DNA of 64,000 nt from Adenophora triphylla var. japonica (Eukaryota > Streptophyta > Magnoliopsida > Asterales > Campanulaceae), in contig JAFEMH010002569.1 of the NCBI GenBank assembly GCA_022495995.1, forward strand, positions 248,001 to 312,000, given 5' to 3'. Both the position numbers and the translations under genes were made by a program. Positions 1-11,606 of this stretch are shown one piece after another. The notes beneath the pieces are model-generated. The model searched no databases. It was not told the origin of the DNA and saw only the letters and a program-made list of their open reading frames with translations. Position 1 is the stretch's first letter; each line of letters begins with the position of its first letter.

Positions 1-1268
1 TGAATTCCTATGAGATAGAAATAACCAACCTTGAACGCTTTCCTTTCTTGAGCTATCGAACGATTTGATTATGTGATTTCGAATCACAAACTTCGTTCTT
101 CAGATTGCTTGAACTCTAGGCCTTGATCGATCAACGAGCGAAGACCCTCTTTCGGTATCCACACCTTTGAATGAACCAAGAAAAGCTTCTTGAAGATTGC
201 TAGATCTCTTAAACCTATAAAGAATATTGAGAATATATGTTGTGAATTTCTTTTCAGAATTTCGGCTAGCTTTTTAGGGCTGACAGACTGTTATATTTAT
301 ACTACTTTAGCATCAATATTTGTTTCCTAATCAAATTAGGAAACCAGTCTGAAAATACCTCTGTGGTCTTAGAGTGTCGCACGACCAGACGAGTCCCATG
401 GACTAGTTATGTCGCGCGATACATTAAGTCACATCAGGTTTCTCTCAATCATTCTTCCTCTGGTTTATTCAATTCATTCTAGTTGTGTGTGACCCAATAG
501 GATTATGTTATGTTGGCAATGAGCTCGATCATATCGACTCTCATAAGACATTAGCGGACTCTAGCAAGCCATTATGTCTACCCAAAAAATATAACGTAAG
601 AGTTCACGTTTCCAATGGTACACTTCCATTTCTCCCTTTGTCTCACGATGCTATATTGAACACAAGTCATGGTCCACGTCAACTTGTTTTTGTTCAATGC
701 TTTCTCGATTATGAGTATAATGATAATTCCAATCACATTGGGGTATGGCCATACACTTTCATCATTATCACTCATCGAGGGGCCCAAGCAAAATATCTCT
801 CTTACGAGGGACAAATTCCATCTTGACTTATCATCCTTCCCATCATGAATCTGATCATGCCAAAGATAGCCTTTATAGATATCGTGTTAAGATATCGTTT
901 GGCTAAAATCAAACATGACTTTCATCATATGTAAGGTCATGATAATCTCAGGTCTAGGGACTAAATGAAGTAACCTTATGAGATTTAATTATGACATTTG
1001 ACCATGACATAAATCTCGTACGGGTCAAGTCCAGTCACTTGTTCTCTAACAAGTACCCATAAATTTAATGTGCATCTCTATGCATATAATCATCATATGA
1101 TTATCCATTAACATTTATACTAATTATTCTCTTAATAATTAGGGACGGAGATTATTACAGATAAATATGCAAAACATATAATAATCAAATTGATAAACTT
1201 CTCATATAATAATAAATAATGTCAACACATAAGTCTATCAACTATAGGCCTAGGGCATAACACTAACA
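1..1268 (-). repeat. 3' LTR of Copia-1 (truncated by window edge)
   Basis: It matches 6746-8012 with only scattered differences; about 91 bases of its outer end lie left of the window. It begins (minus strand) TGTTAGTG just after the polypurine stretch GTGGGAGAT at 1269-1278. ORFs seen in it, such as 485-826 plus, are chance readings inside a noncoding LTR and are repeated in the other LTR. Confidence 0.93.
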
Positions 1269-1282
1269 ATCTCCCACTTGCA

Positions 1283-1801
1283 CTAGGCCCAATCTCCCAT
1301 GTATCGAATACCCATGAACCTAACATGATCATCATGGTTAGGTTGTGGGAGAGCCTTAGTTAATGGGTCCCCCACGTTGTCATTAGTGTCTACTCTACAT
1401 ATCTTTACGTCTTCCCTTTCACATATCTCTCGGATAATATGGAAACGTCGAAGTATGTGTTTGGATCTCTGATGTGACCTTGGTTCCTTTGCTTGTGCAA
1501 TGGCACCATTGTTGTCACAGTAAAGTTCAATAGGATCTTTGATGCTTGGAACGACTTCCAAATCACTAATGAACTTTTTGATCCAAACGGCTTCCTTAGC
1601 TGCATCAGATGTCGCTATGTACTCAGCTTCGGTTGTAGAATCAGCGACGGTACTTTGCTTGGAACTTTTCCAACTCACAGTGCCTCCATTCAGCGTAAAC
1701 AAAAATCCAGACTGCGATCTGAAATCATCCTTGTCGGTTTGGAAGCTAGCATCTGTGTAGCCTTTCACTACAAGATCTTCTTCCATTCCTCCAAAGACCA
1801 A
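1283..1801 (-). pseudogene. Copia-1 RNase H domain and pol C-terminus
   Basis: The translation reads GYTDASFQTDKDD, then GFLFTLNGGTVSWKSSKQ, STTEAEYIA, LYCDNNGAIAQAKEP, RSKHI and the ending DPLTKALPQP. This is the copia RNase H with its D-E-D catalytic residues (TDAS, EAEY, CDN). It is the most intact piece of this pol and ends just before the polypurine tract of the 3' LTR. A stop or frame change separates it from the RT piece upstream, so it is not translated as part of a full polyprotein. Confidence 0.9.
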
Positions 1802-1825
1802 GAATACATCCTTATTTCTCCATAA

Positions 1826-2868
1826 TTACTTGAGGATATTCTTGACTGCTATCCAATGTTGTTCGCCGGGATCCGATTGGTACCTACTCGTCATGCTTAG
1901 AGCACACGAAACGTCGGGTCTAGTACATAACATAGCATACATGATAGACCCAATTGCCGAAGCATATGGAATACCATTCATTCTCTTTCGCTCATCATTA
2001 GTCTTAGGACTTTGAGTCTTGCTAAGAGATATACCATGCAACATTGGTAAGTTTCCTTTTTTAGAATTTTCCATTTGGAATCTTCTAAGAACCTTGTCAA
2101 TGTAAGTACTTTGACTTAAACCAATCATCCTCTTGGATATATCTCTATAGATCTTGATACCAATGATATATGCAGCTTCGCCCATATCTTTCATTGAAAA
2201 GCACTTTCCTAACCAAGACTTGACAGTCTGTAGTGCAGGAATGTCATTTCCAATGAGTAAGATATCGTCAACATACAACACAAAAAATAGTGCTACACTC
2301 CCACTAATTTTCTTGTATACACAAGGTTCATCTTCGTTCTTAATAAAGCCAAACTCCTTGATTGCTTCATCTAAACGTAGATTCCAACTCCTAGAAGCTT
2401 GCTTCAATCCATAAATGAATTTCTGCAACTTACACACCTTGTTAGAATTTTCTGGACTGACAAAACCTTCAGGTTATATCATGTATACATCCTCAAGTAA
2501 CTTCCCATTAAGGAAAGCTATCTTGACATCCATTTTCCATATCTCATAGTCATAATATGCGGCTATGACAATTAAAATTCTAATAGACTTAAGCATAGCT
2601 ACAGGCGAAAATGTTTCATCATAGTCGATGCAATGAATCTGCCTATATCCCTTAGCTACAAGCCTAGCCTTATAGGTGTGCACCTTCCCATCCATGTCGG
2701 TCTTCTTCTTGAAAATCCATTGCACCCTATGGTTTTTACACCTTCGGGTGGATCAATCAAGTTCCAAACTTGATTATCAGCCATGGATTGTAACTCGGAT
2801 TTCATGGCTTCTTGCCATTTTTTTCGAATCAGGAGCGGACATTGCCTCTTGATAGCAAGTAGGTTCAT
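1826..2868 (-). pseudogene. Copia-1 reverse transcriptase, broken
   Basis: In order on the minus strand are WQEAMKSEL (RT entry), YKARLVAKGY, DYDETFSPVA, MDVKIAFLNG, an in-frame TAA where Gln is expected (before PEGF, about 2460), YGLKQASRSWN and FVLYVDDILLIGN with the YVDD catalytic motif, ending in RPDVSCALS and RYQSDPGEQHW. There is a frameshift near 2700 and another near 2830. The domain would copy the element RNA into DNA; this copy cannot make it in one piece. Confidence 0.9.
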
Positions 2869-3028
2869 CGTTTTCGATTAACCTTTTCGTAATGAGAAAT
2901 CCATATCTCTCGGGTTTGGATCGTGACCTACCACTTCGGCGAAGAACTTGTGCGTCTTGAACCGGTTCCACAACTAATTATGAAATTGGTTCAGTCTCTA
3001 CCATAGGTTCAATGTTGTTTTCGGGTTC

Positions 3029-4164
3029 TCAAATTTCTTCGAGATCTATTTTACTCCCACTGGTTCCTTTGCGAAGAAACTCCATTTCTAAGAAAGTACC
3101 ATTTCGAGAAACAAACACTTTGTTCTCGTTTCGGTTGTAGAAATAGTATCCTTTGGTTTTCTTAGGATAACCCACGAAAACACATTTATCAGACTTAGGT
3201 GCTAGCTTGTCAGAAGTTAACTTCTTGACATATGCATCACAACCCCAAATCTTCATGAAAGACAAACTAGATTTTCTTCCATGCCACATCTCATATGGGG
3301 TCTTTTGAACCGATTTGGTAGGAACTCTATTTATAGTGATAGCAGCAGTTTTTAGTACATGTCCCCAAAAGGATAAAGGAAGCTCAACTTGACTCATCAT
3401 AGAACGAACCATGTCCAACAAAGTTCTATTCCTCCTTTCAGACACACCATTCCATTGTGGTGTTCCGGGTGGAGAGAGTTCTGAAACGATTCCACAACTC
3501 TTAAGATGACTTTAAATTCTTGGCTCAAATATTCGCCACCTCGATCGGATCGAAGTACTTTAATAGTTTTGCCAAGTTGATTTTGCACCTCATTTTGAAA
3601 TATTCGAAATATCTCAAATGATTAACTTTTATGTTTCATTAGATAAACATATCCAAATCGACTATAATCATCAGTGAATGTTATGAAGTACCGAAATCCT
3701 CCCCTAGCATCGCTACTCATAGGTCCACACACATCGGTATATATGAGGCCTAATAAGTCGCCCGCCCTTTCACCAGTTTTGGTAAATGGGTCCTTGGTCA
3801 TCTTGCCAAGTAAACAAGACTCGCATGTCTCATATGATTTATAATCATGTGAGTCTAAAAATCCATCTTTGTGGAGTTTAGAAATGCGTTTCTCATTTAT
3901 ATGGCCAAGACGATAATGCCATAAGTAAGTGTGGTTTACATCATTGTGTTTAGATTTCTTGTTAATGTTATAGACATCATTATCACGATTTTCAACATCA
4001 AGGATATAAAGGCCATTGAATGAAATAGCAGTACAATAATGCATATCACTCTTGTAAATGGAAAACTTCTTATCACATATAAGAAAATTAAAACCTTCAT
4101 TATCTAAACATGAAATCGAAATAATATTCCTACTTAAAGCTGGAACGTAATAACAATTGTTCAA
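3029..4164 (-). pseudogene. Copia-1 GAG-pre-integrase and integrase, broken
   Basis: The upstream part reads YLWHYRLGHINEKRISKL and CESCLLGKMTKDPF, the HHCC zinc region of copia integrase. It is followed by TDVCGPM (first catalytic Asp), DDYSRFGYVYLM, then across a break VLRSDRGGEYLSQEF (second Asp) and SERRNRTLLDMVRSMM (catalytic Glu). It ends with TPYEMWHGRKSSLSFMKIWGC. Two breaks, near 3600 and 3430, separate the pieces. The role would be insertion of the cDNA into the genome. Confidence 0.9.
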
Positions 4165-4203
4165 AACAAGTATTAGTCCACTAGGTAAAGTAACTTCATA
4201 AGT

Positions 4204-4350
4204 TCATACGGCTAATGCAGTAACTCTTGCTCCATTCCCCACACGTAGGTCCACTTCACCTTCATTAAGAATCCTTCTGTTCTTTAGACCCTGCACATTT
4301 AGACAAATGTGAGTTCCACATCCGGTATCCAATACCCAAGAACTAGAAGT
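4204..4350 (-). pseudogene. Copia-1 aspartic protease
   Basis: The translation contains SSWVLDTGCGTHIC, the copia protease active-site signature (DTG), then NRRILNEGEVDLRVGNGARV. It lies between the gag zinc knuckle and the GAG-pre-integrase domain. An in-frame TGA at about 4197 separates it from the integrase part; the same frame continues afterwards with EVTLPSGL. An (AT)n tract directly upstream displaces it from gag. Confidence 0.85.
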
Positions 4351-4356
4351 AGATAG

Positions 4357-4358
<2 letters not shown>

Positions 4359-4391
<33 letters not shown>
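4359..4391. repeat. (AT)n microsatellite inside the Copia-1 coding region
   Basis: A 33-base AT run lies exactly between the gag zinc-knuckle region and the protease. Read as protein it gives an Ile-Tyr repeat, not seen at this place in copia polyproteins, so it arose after insertion or in a defective master copy. Confidence 0.95.
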
Positions 4392-4392
<1 letters not shown>

Positions 4393-5260
4393 CAAAGATA
4401 CCTGAAGTCGAAGCAACACCTTTGCTCTTCTTCAGTGCTTCCTTGTATTTTGTGCAGTTTCTCCTCCAATGTCCAATCTCATTGCAATGGAAGCAAACTG
4501 CGTCCTCTTGGGACTTGGGCTTAGCCTCTTTAGGCTTGGCAGCCTCTTTGGGTTTGGCAACATTTGCCTTAGGATTAGCAACCTTTGCCTTTCCTTTACC
4601 CTTGAAACCCTTCCCCTTGTTAACCATCAGCACTTGTTCGGTTTTCTTCTCGAAAATATTGGTTTCCGCAGTGTTAAACATTTGAACTAACTCGGAAATG
4701 TTTTTATTCATGCCTTCCATGTTATAGTGCATTATAAAATTACTAAAACTTTTGGGCAATGAATTCAATATTATGTCGGTAGCCAACTCTTGGCTAATTG
4801 GAAAACTGAGCCTTTCAAGATGCTCAATGTGGCCCTTCAACTTAAGAGCATGGGGACCAACAGCTTGTCCTTCACTCACCTTGCATGAGGTCAGGACCTT
4901 AACTGTATTGTACCTTTCTTACCTAGCTTGAACTTGGAACATTTCCATCAGTCGATTGTTTAGATCAACTGTCCCCAAGTGCTCAAGATCCTTCTGAAGG
5001 TTCTTGCACATGGCGGAGAGCATGAGGCATCCAACATCTGTAGAATCACGCTTGTGCTTCAGATATTGATCCTTCACTGCCCTAGTAGCATTGGCAGCAG
5101 GTTCAGGTGGAATAGGTTCCTCAAGAACGTACAGTTTTTCCTCTTGCCTGAGAACAATTCTCACGCTACGGATCCAATCCATATAGTTTGTACCATTCTC
5201 TTCCAACTTATCCTTCCCAAGGAGAGATCGCAGTGACAGATGATTATTGTTTGATGCCAT
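4393..5260 (-). pseudogene. Copia-1 gag
   Basis: It starts MASNNNHLSLRSLL, then ENGTNYMDWIRSVRIVL (the copia gag N-terminal pattern), GCLMLSAMCKNLQKDLEHL, the UBN2-type LERLSFPISQELATDIILNS, and ends in a lysine-rich stretch and the zinc knuckle CFHCNEIGHWRRNC (C-X2-C-X4-H-X4-C). A break near 4900 separates the N-terminal 113 residues from the rest. Gag would form the particle that packages element RNA. The start is the first ATG after the leader and matches family usage. Confidence 0.9.
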
Positions 5261-6638
5261 TTATTCTACAAAAAGATATACATAAAATATGAACACATAT
5301 AAGTAAACATATCATATGAGAAATATAATGCATTTACATAAAATGCTCCCACTAAATTATACACCTTCCAATGCAAATAAGCATAATATACATTTAATGG
5401 GCTAAGATCCAACTTTAATTTAATTTCAAGTTTTCTATGGCAAACCGCTCAAAACAAAATTAATTAGGTAGAAACATCAATCATATCACATATATGACTC
5501 TTAGATATTTTATGAGATTTATTCAAGACATCATATGTCTAGGCATATTTTAATCTCATCTTATGCCATGGGTCCAAAACCATTTTGATAACCCAATTAA
5601 TTTCATTCACTTTAAACGTATAGGAACCACCATTTCCTCATCTTGCTCGCAATCGAATAGAATCAAAGTACCTTGCTAGGGCAAGCCCACCCAAAACTAT
5701 CTGAATGGTCTCAAGTGTTTTAATCATGAATTGGCATAAAGAACTTAAAAGTTAAATAAAGGTTCTTTAAAGTAGATTATAAGCATATCAGTAAAGAAAG
5801 TCATAACTGTGCACCAGGTAAGTTCCCAGGAAGATTGGTGAGCCACAAGGACTACTTAAGTACCAAATCTGTCCTTCGACAGAACTTTCCTAGACATGCA
5901 CAATCAGAAATCAGCTCTGATTTGCAACATAATCAACACTTTGAATAAACAATCAGTTTCCTTTTAAATTTTGCGTAATATGACTTGTTTCTCATAAACA
6001 ATCATAAACCAAAATCTTAATGTTTCAATCTAAACATTCAGGAAATCATAATACAATGTTTCAACTAAACATCTAAAATTCTTAATACATAAGAACACAT
6101 AATTCATGCATCGCAACAATTAATAAAATCATATTTTAATTAACTAAGCATGCATAATCAATGAATTAATCTAGCATAGCCCTATAAAACTGATTTCCAT
6201 AAATTTATAGCATCCGGATTAATACATAAACATATCAGATTGTAAACACATTCACAGATTAACAGGATTGTTCAACAAACTGATTCTGCCCAGATTGGGC
6301 TTGTTTTGTCGCGTGACAGAGACTTCCAGAGTCCTAATGTGTCGCACGACTTAGAGAAGCCATCAGCCCAACTCTGTCGCGTGACACTGGCAAGTAGTGT
6401 CGCGTGACACCCGATTACCAGTTTTGCAGATTTGCAGAATTCAATCAAATCTAAATCACAGAGCAATTAAATCATGCAAACGACTTTTAACAGATTTAAT
6501 TCAATATCAATAGAACACGATTTAAGCATATTGTTTAAAAAACAATCAATCTATCGCATACATAACATGCAAAAGAACATATAAACGATTTATATCACTT
6601 TTCTAGCATGTTAATTCAAACTTAATGATACGAACGGG
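5261..6638 (-). other. Copia-1 untranslated leader
   Basis: This AT-rich stretch between primer-binding site and gag has no supported gene. It carries four GC-rich near-palindromes of the TGTCGCGTGACA type at about 6306, 6337, 6384 and 6397, resembling the two in the LTR. A 64-codon ORF here (6272-6466) is not credible. Confidence 0.75.
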
Positions 6639-6650
6639 GCTCTGATACCA
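6639..6650 (-). other. Copia-1 primer-binding site (initiator tRNA-Met)
   Basis: On the minus strand this reads TGGTATCAGAGC, the standard complement of the 3' end of plant initiator tRNA-Met. It is separated by GTGG from the LTR end CCCAACA. Confidence 0.93.
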
Positions 6651-6654
6651 CCAC

Positions 6655-8012
6655 TGTTGGGTTTTATGGGTCCATGCGCAGTGGAATTTAAGCATCTAAT
6701 TAACACAAAACCCAAGAGCCTAGGACCCGTTCTATAGAATTAATTTGAATTCCTATGAGATAGAAATAACCAACCTTGAACACTTTTCGTTCTTGAGCTA
6801 TCGAACGATTTGATTATGTGATTTCAAATCACAAACTTCGTTCTTCAGATTGCTTGAACTCTAGGCCTTGATCGATCAACGAGCAAAGACCCTCTTTCGG
6901 TATCCACACCTTTGAATGAACCAAGAAAAGCTTCTTGAAGATTGCTAGATCTCTTAAATCTATGAAGAATATTGAGAATATATGTTGTGAATTTCTTTTT
7001 AGAATTTCGGCTAGCTTTTTAGGGCTGACAGACTGTTATATTTATACTACTTTAGCATCAATATTTGTTTCCTAATCAAATTAGGAAACCAGTCCGAAAA
7101 TACCTCTGTGGTCTTAGAGTGTCGCACGACCAGACGAGTCTCATGGACTAGTTCTGTCGCGCGATACATTAAGTCACATCAGGTTTCTCTCAATCATTCT
7201 TTCTCTGGTTTATTCAATTCATTCTAGTTGTGTGTGACCCAATATGATTATATTATGTTGGCAATGAGCTCGATCATATCGACTCTCATACGACATAAGC
7301 GGACTCTAGCAAGCCATTATGTCTACCCAAATAATATAACGTAAGAGTTCACGTTTCCAATGGTACACTTCCATTTATCCCTTTGTCTCACGATGTTATA
7401 TTGAACACAAGTCATGGTCCTCGTCAACTTATTTTTGTTCAATGCTTTCTCGATTCTGAGTATAATGATAATTCCAATCATATTGGGGTATGGCCATACA
7501 CTTTCATCATTATCACTCATCGAGGAGCCCAAGCAAAACATCTCTCTTACGAGGGACAAATTCCATCTTGACTTATCATCCTTCCCATCATGAATCCGAT
7601 CATGCCAAAGATAGCCTTTATAGATATCGTGTTAAGATATCGTTTGGCTAAAATCAAACATGACTTTCATCATATGTAAGGTCATGATAATCTCAGGTCT
7701 AGGGACTAAATGAAGTAACCTTATGAGATTTAATTATGACATTTGACCATGACATAAATCTCATACGGGTCAAGTCCAGTCACTTGTTCTCTAACAAATA
7801 CCCATAAATTTAATGTGCATCTCTATGCATATAATCATCATATGATTATCCATTAACATTTATACTAATTATTCTCTTAATAATTAGGGACGGAGATTAT
7901 TACAGATAAATTTGCAAAACATATAATAATCAAATGATAAACTTCTCATATAATAATAAATAATGTCAACACATAAGTCTATCAACTATAGGCCTAGGGC
8001 ATAACACTAACA
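6655..8012 (-). repeat. 5' LTR of Copia-1
   Basis: This complete 1358-bp LTR starts (minus strand) TGTTAGTG and ends CCAACA, giving the usual TG...CA ends. It contains paired GC-rich motifs near 7121 and 7155, equivalent to those at 378 and 411 in the other LTR. The two LTRs differ only by scattered substitutions and small indels, which suggests a fairly recent insertion. Confidence 0.95.
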
Positions 8013-8394
8013 ATATTTTGCATATTGAGTAGCTTTCACTTTTCTTATTTCCTAAAGATATCCCTTTTTCCCAATGATCTTTTCAAGTTTGATTTCAAAC
8101 TTTCTCTTGAGAATCACTTGATCACAATGGTTTGGCTTCATAGAAATGGGAGAAGCAGTTGTTTCTCATTAATTTTAAGACACCCACTGTGAGATATCTA
8201 ATAAGATTATATCAAGTTATCAAAAGGCAACATGAACAAGAAATTCCCACAATTAAGTGATCAAAAAATGTCAAAGATGTAAACTCACAAGTGGCCATAC
8301 TGAGATATTTCGTGCAAATGCATGATATTTTTTTTCCCAATTAGATAAATATACAGATGTGTCAGTGGATGTGTGCACATTTGTGCTCACATCG
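8013..8394. other. Copia-2 region 3' of pol (noncoding)
   Basis: No gene is seen. This is probably the spacer between pol and the 3' LTR of Copia-2, cut by the Copia-1 insertion. It contains clusters of TGTG/CACATC words also found in Copia-2 gag. Confidence 0.5.
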
Positions 8395-8985
8395 TTAAAT
8401 ATCACACAAGCCAAGAGACTTCCTAAAGGAGGAAAATCTCTCCAAATCTAATGCCTTTGTAAATATATCAGCCAATTGATTTTCAGTCCCAACAAATTCC
8501 AGACACACAGTTTTTTGTTCTACAAGATCCCTAATGAAATGGTGTCTAATATCAATGTGTTTTATTCTAGAATGTTGGACAGGGTTTTTAGATATGTCTA
8601 AGGCACTTTTGTTATCACAAAAAGCAGTCAAGATTTTGCTATTTAACCCATAGTCTTTTAGCATTTGATTCATCCACAACAGTTGTGTGCATAAACTTCC
8701 AAGGGCAACATATTTAGCCTCATCTATGAACAAGGAGAAATAAATTTTTCTCCTTATATACCAGGAATCAAGGATGTTACCAAGGTAGGAACATCAAACA
8801 CAGATGTTTTTATCATCAAAATTGTCTGCCCAGTCTAAGTCAATATATCCCACTATGCTAGACACAAAGAAGTAACAACATACCTTGGAGTATAAGGATG
8901 TATGACTCCATAAAGCATCTAAATAACTGTGATTTAACTTCTCATTCCTTATGGTTTGCCCTTGATCATGCATTTCACCAACCAC
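8395..8985 (-). pseudogene. Copia-2 RNase H remnant
   Basis: The upstream part (8794-8985) reads GYIDLDWADNFDDKN, a degraded copy of the copia GY-D-DWAG motif. The part from 8733 down reads EAKYVALGSLCTQLLWMNQML, FCDNKSALDISKNPVQHSRIKHI and ends ADIFTKALD, the RNase H C-terminus of copia pol. A break of about 60 bases separates the halves. It is joined upstream to the gag/protease part without integrase or RT. Confidence 0.85.
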
Positions 8986-9174
8986 TTGAGAAATGGGGTG
9001 ATCTTTTTGAATTCTGGATAAAATGTCATATGATCAATCAATAGACCCAACATGGTCTCTTACAGAAATAGCTTCTCCCTCAGAATCTGAAGAACTGTCT
9101 TCAGACTCAGTTCTTTGTGTGGAGGTGTGTTTAGATGTGGGAACGGTTGTGTTCACATCTGCAGATACATCCTT

Positions 9175-9963
9175 CTACACATCTGGACTCACATCTGCCT
9201 GTTTTTCCTTTGCAGTGCTTTTCATATCTTCAGTTCCTGTATCAGCAGATTTCCACTCCAGTTGATAACGTGAAACATCATCCTTGGCAGTTTTGAGGTT
9301 AAGATCAAGTGTATCATAAAATACAACATCAGAAAAACTTAAACAGGACACATTGTCACAAAACTTGTAACAATTGTCAGATGATCTTAGACCAGTGAGG
9401 ACAAATGTGTTAGACTCATCAAACACCTCACATATCTTCTTATCAAACTTCACATATAAGTCATCATCACATAACTGACTTATACTAATGAGATTAGTCC
9501 TAAGACCTTCCACATGATACACGTTGTGAAGTTTTGGGAGACCTTCAACATCTAAGGTTCCGTTACCAATTATTTTTCCTTGTGCCCCACCACCAAAGTT
9601 TACTTTACCACTATTGACAAAAGTGTATTCTGTCAAAACATCTTGGTTACCTGTCATGTGCATAGAGCACCCACTATCAAAAAACCAGGAACTAGAGACA
9701 CTACTCTTGAGGGAAGAGTAGACAACATTGCAGGTAGCACTAGGTTTAGCCACCCACTTAGTTTCAACTTTCTTTTTGTGGTGGTGCTGCTGTGTAGTAG
9801 GATGTGTGCCAAGATGTATACACATCTTGTCACACATCTGAGTTTGATTTACGCAACCAGCTTTTCTATCAGCTTTCAATTTATAACATAAAGGACGAAT
9901 GTGCCCAGGAGCAAAGCAATAATGACAGATATAATGTCTCCTCCTTGGTCTTTTAGCACTCAA
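9175..9963 (-). pseudogene. Copia-2 second zinc knuckle, protease and start of GAG-pre-integrase
   Basis: It contains RPRRRHYICHYC then FAPGHIRPLCYKL (C-X2-C-X4-H-X4-C), the protease motif SSSWFFDSGCSMHMTG and the region LISISQLCDDD typical of the GAG-pre-integrase lead-in. After SSDNCYKF the sequence runs into an acidic Ser/Thr-rich hinge instead of integrase, marking an internal deletion of integrase plus RT. Its frame is offset by one base from the gag ORF ending at 9960. Confidence 0.85.
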
Positions 9964-10673
9964 AATTGGTTTTTCAACAGTTTTGAAATTGAAGCCTCAT
10001 ATCCCTCCTTCACAAATTTTGGTCTTTCAAACCCTATACCAATTTTTCCAGTTTGACCAAGAGCAATAGATTCATCAAGTTTCATTTTACCAGTGTTCAT
10101 CTTGGTTAATGTACTCTCAACTTTTTCAAACTCATTTTTGAATTTTTCAAGTTCAACTTCTCTCTTGGTCACCAAAACTTCAAGTTTGGCAATGATATCT
10201 TTTTGATCATCATTTTCTTTTGAAAGTGTAGATTTCTCATCTTCATAGGCAATCAATTTATTAGAAAGAAACTTATTTACCTTAGCAAGTACCTCAATTT
10301 TGTTCATACGTTTCATCCAATCAGCATGTAGCTCCTTGTATGTTGCAAAGAGTTCCTCATAGGGAATGTCCCTATCTTCATCATCTGAATCGCCTTTTAC
10401 AGAGAAACAGTTGAAGGTCTGCTCAGATGTGAGTTCGGATGTATACACATCTGTATCCACATCCGTCTCCAGATCAGCTTCAGAAAATATTTCTTCTTTT
10501 GTATCTGCAGTATAAGCATTAAAACAGACAGATGGAGATTCAAACGCAGAGATGTTAGCAAAGACTTCATCATCCTCACTATCACTCGAAGCAGCAGTGT
10601 AACTAATTCCCTTTTTCTTAAGTGTGTTAGCACACTCATTAACAAAGTGACCAAAACCACGACATGCTCTACA
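9960..10673 (-). pseudogene. Copia-2 gag C-terminal half with first zinc knuckle
   Basis: The open frame from 10673 starts CRACRGFGHFVNEC, a C-X2-C-X4-H-X4-C knuckle, followed by ANTLKKKGISYTAASSDSED and a Lys/Glu-rich, coiled-coil-like stretch (EVLAKVNKFLSNKLIAYEDE). An in-frame TAA (10674-10676) immediately precedes the knuckle, so gag is truncated in this copy. Confidence 0.82.
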
Positions 10674-11545
10674 TTACACAGAATCAGAGGATTTCTTGTT
10701 ATCAAAACTTTTCTTTTTGAACCCCTCATCATGATTATCTTCTTGTTTCTCTAAATTCTGAGAATTTTTTCTAGGAAACTTGTTTCTCCTTTTGTTATTC
10801 AGAATATAATTAAATTTCTTGGTGATTACAACCACATCATCTTTCTCAATATTAGACTCATTAATTTACGAGGAAAGGTCAGTTATTTCCTTTGGAATAG
10901 CTGCTGAACTTTTAAGGGCAATACTTATTGCCTTGTTCTTTTGTTGAACTTCAAGATTTAGCTCGAACACAGTTAAAATACCAACAATTTTGTCTAAACC
11001 TACTGTGTTGGTGTCATGAGTTTCTTCAATGACTGCAACGAACCTTTCAGGAAAAGTCCTTAAGATTTTGCTGACTAATCTAGCATTTGAAATTGACTCT
11101 CCTAGGCTAGTGCATTCATTGGAGATTTCATGGAGATTTCAAACCTATCCATTAAAATCCTAAGCCTAGTAGCCTTTACACTTGGAATCCCCTCACATTG
11201 CATTTGTAAGATATCCCAAGCATTCTTAGCAATACTTTCATTAGTGATGAGTTTGTACATATTTCCAGAAATATGGCTGGAAATAGCACCCATTACTTTC
11301 GAATTATAATTAGCAGCATGTATTTCATCAAGAGTCCACCTTTCTTTAGACTTTCTCTAAAAAAACAGATTCACCAACACCTGATTCAGGCCTTTTCTCC
11401 ACAGTAGGAGGTTGCCAGGCCACAAGAATACACATCAAGCCCTTTCATCAACGCCTTTGATTTAATTACGCATTTTAGACTACCAAAGAGAGTAATTTGT
11501 GCCATCCAAGACTGGAGGCCTGTTTTGATGATTTTGGCATTCCAT
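10674..11545 (-). pseudogene. Copia-2 gag N-terminal half, broken
   Basis: The gag start is placed at 11545: MECQNHQNRPPVLDGTNYSL matches the usual start of SIRE-type gag. Downstream (11102-11293) GNMYKLITNESIAKNAWDIL and LRILMDRFEISMKSP match the UBN2 gag domain. Stops and frameshifts occur near 11480, 11100 and 10870. The start lies about 48 bases after the primer-binding site. Confidence 0.78.
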
Positions 11546-11592
11546 TATGACTACACTTTCTGGATCAACACTCAGTAATATTTCGAGAGTTG

Positions 11593-11604
11593 GCTCTGAT
11601 ACCA
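11593..11604 (-). other. Copia-2 primer-binding site (initiator tRNA-Met)
   Basis: On the minus strand this reads TGGTATCAGAGC, two bases after the proposed LTR end TTTCA. Confidence 0.88.
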
Positions 11605-11606
11605 AT

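Larger units (their letters stand above)
1..8012 (-). mobile_element. Copia-1: nearly full-length Ty1/copia LTR retrotransposon, decayed
   Basis: Two matching LTRs (1-1268, cut by the window edge, and 6655-8012) flank a minus-strand internal region. The order is primer-binding site, leader, gag with a CCHC knuckle, protease, integrase, reverse transcriptase, RNase H. Protease-integrase-RT-RH is the copia order. The reading frame is broken by several stops and frameshifts; at least two stops (near 4197 and 2460) look like C-to-T changes of CGA or CAA codons, as expected from decay of methylated DNA. The element lies inside Copia-2, so it is the younger of the two. The left target duplication is outside the window; the five bases after the right LTR are ATATT. 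Confidence 0.93.

Noticed and set aside
485..826. ORF of 113 codons on the plus strand (and its antisense partner at 578-814)
   Set aside because: It lies in a noncoding LTR, recurs in altered, shorter form in the other LTR (7383-7571), and has no recognisable domain.
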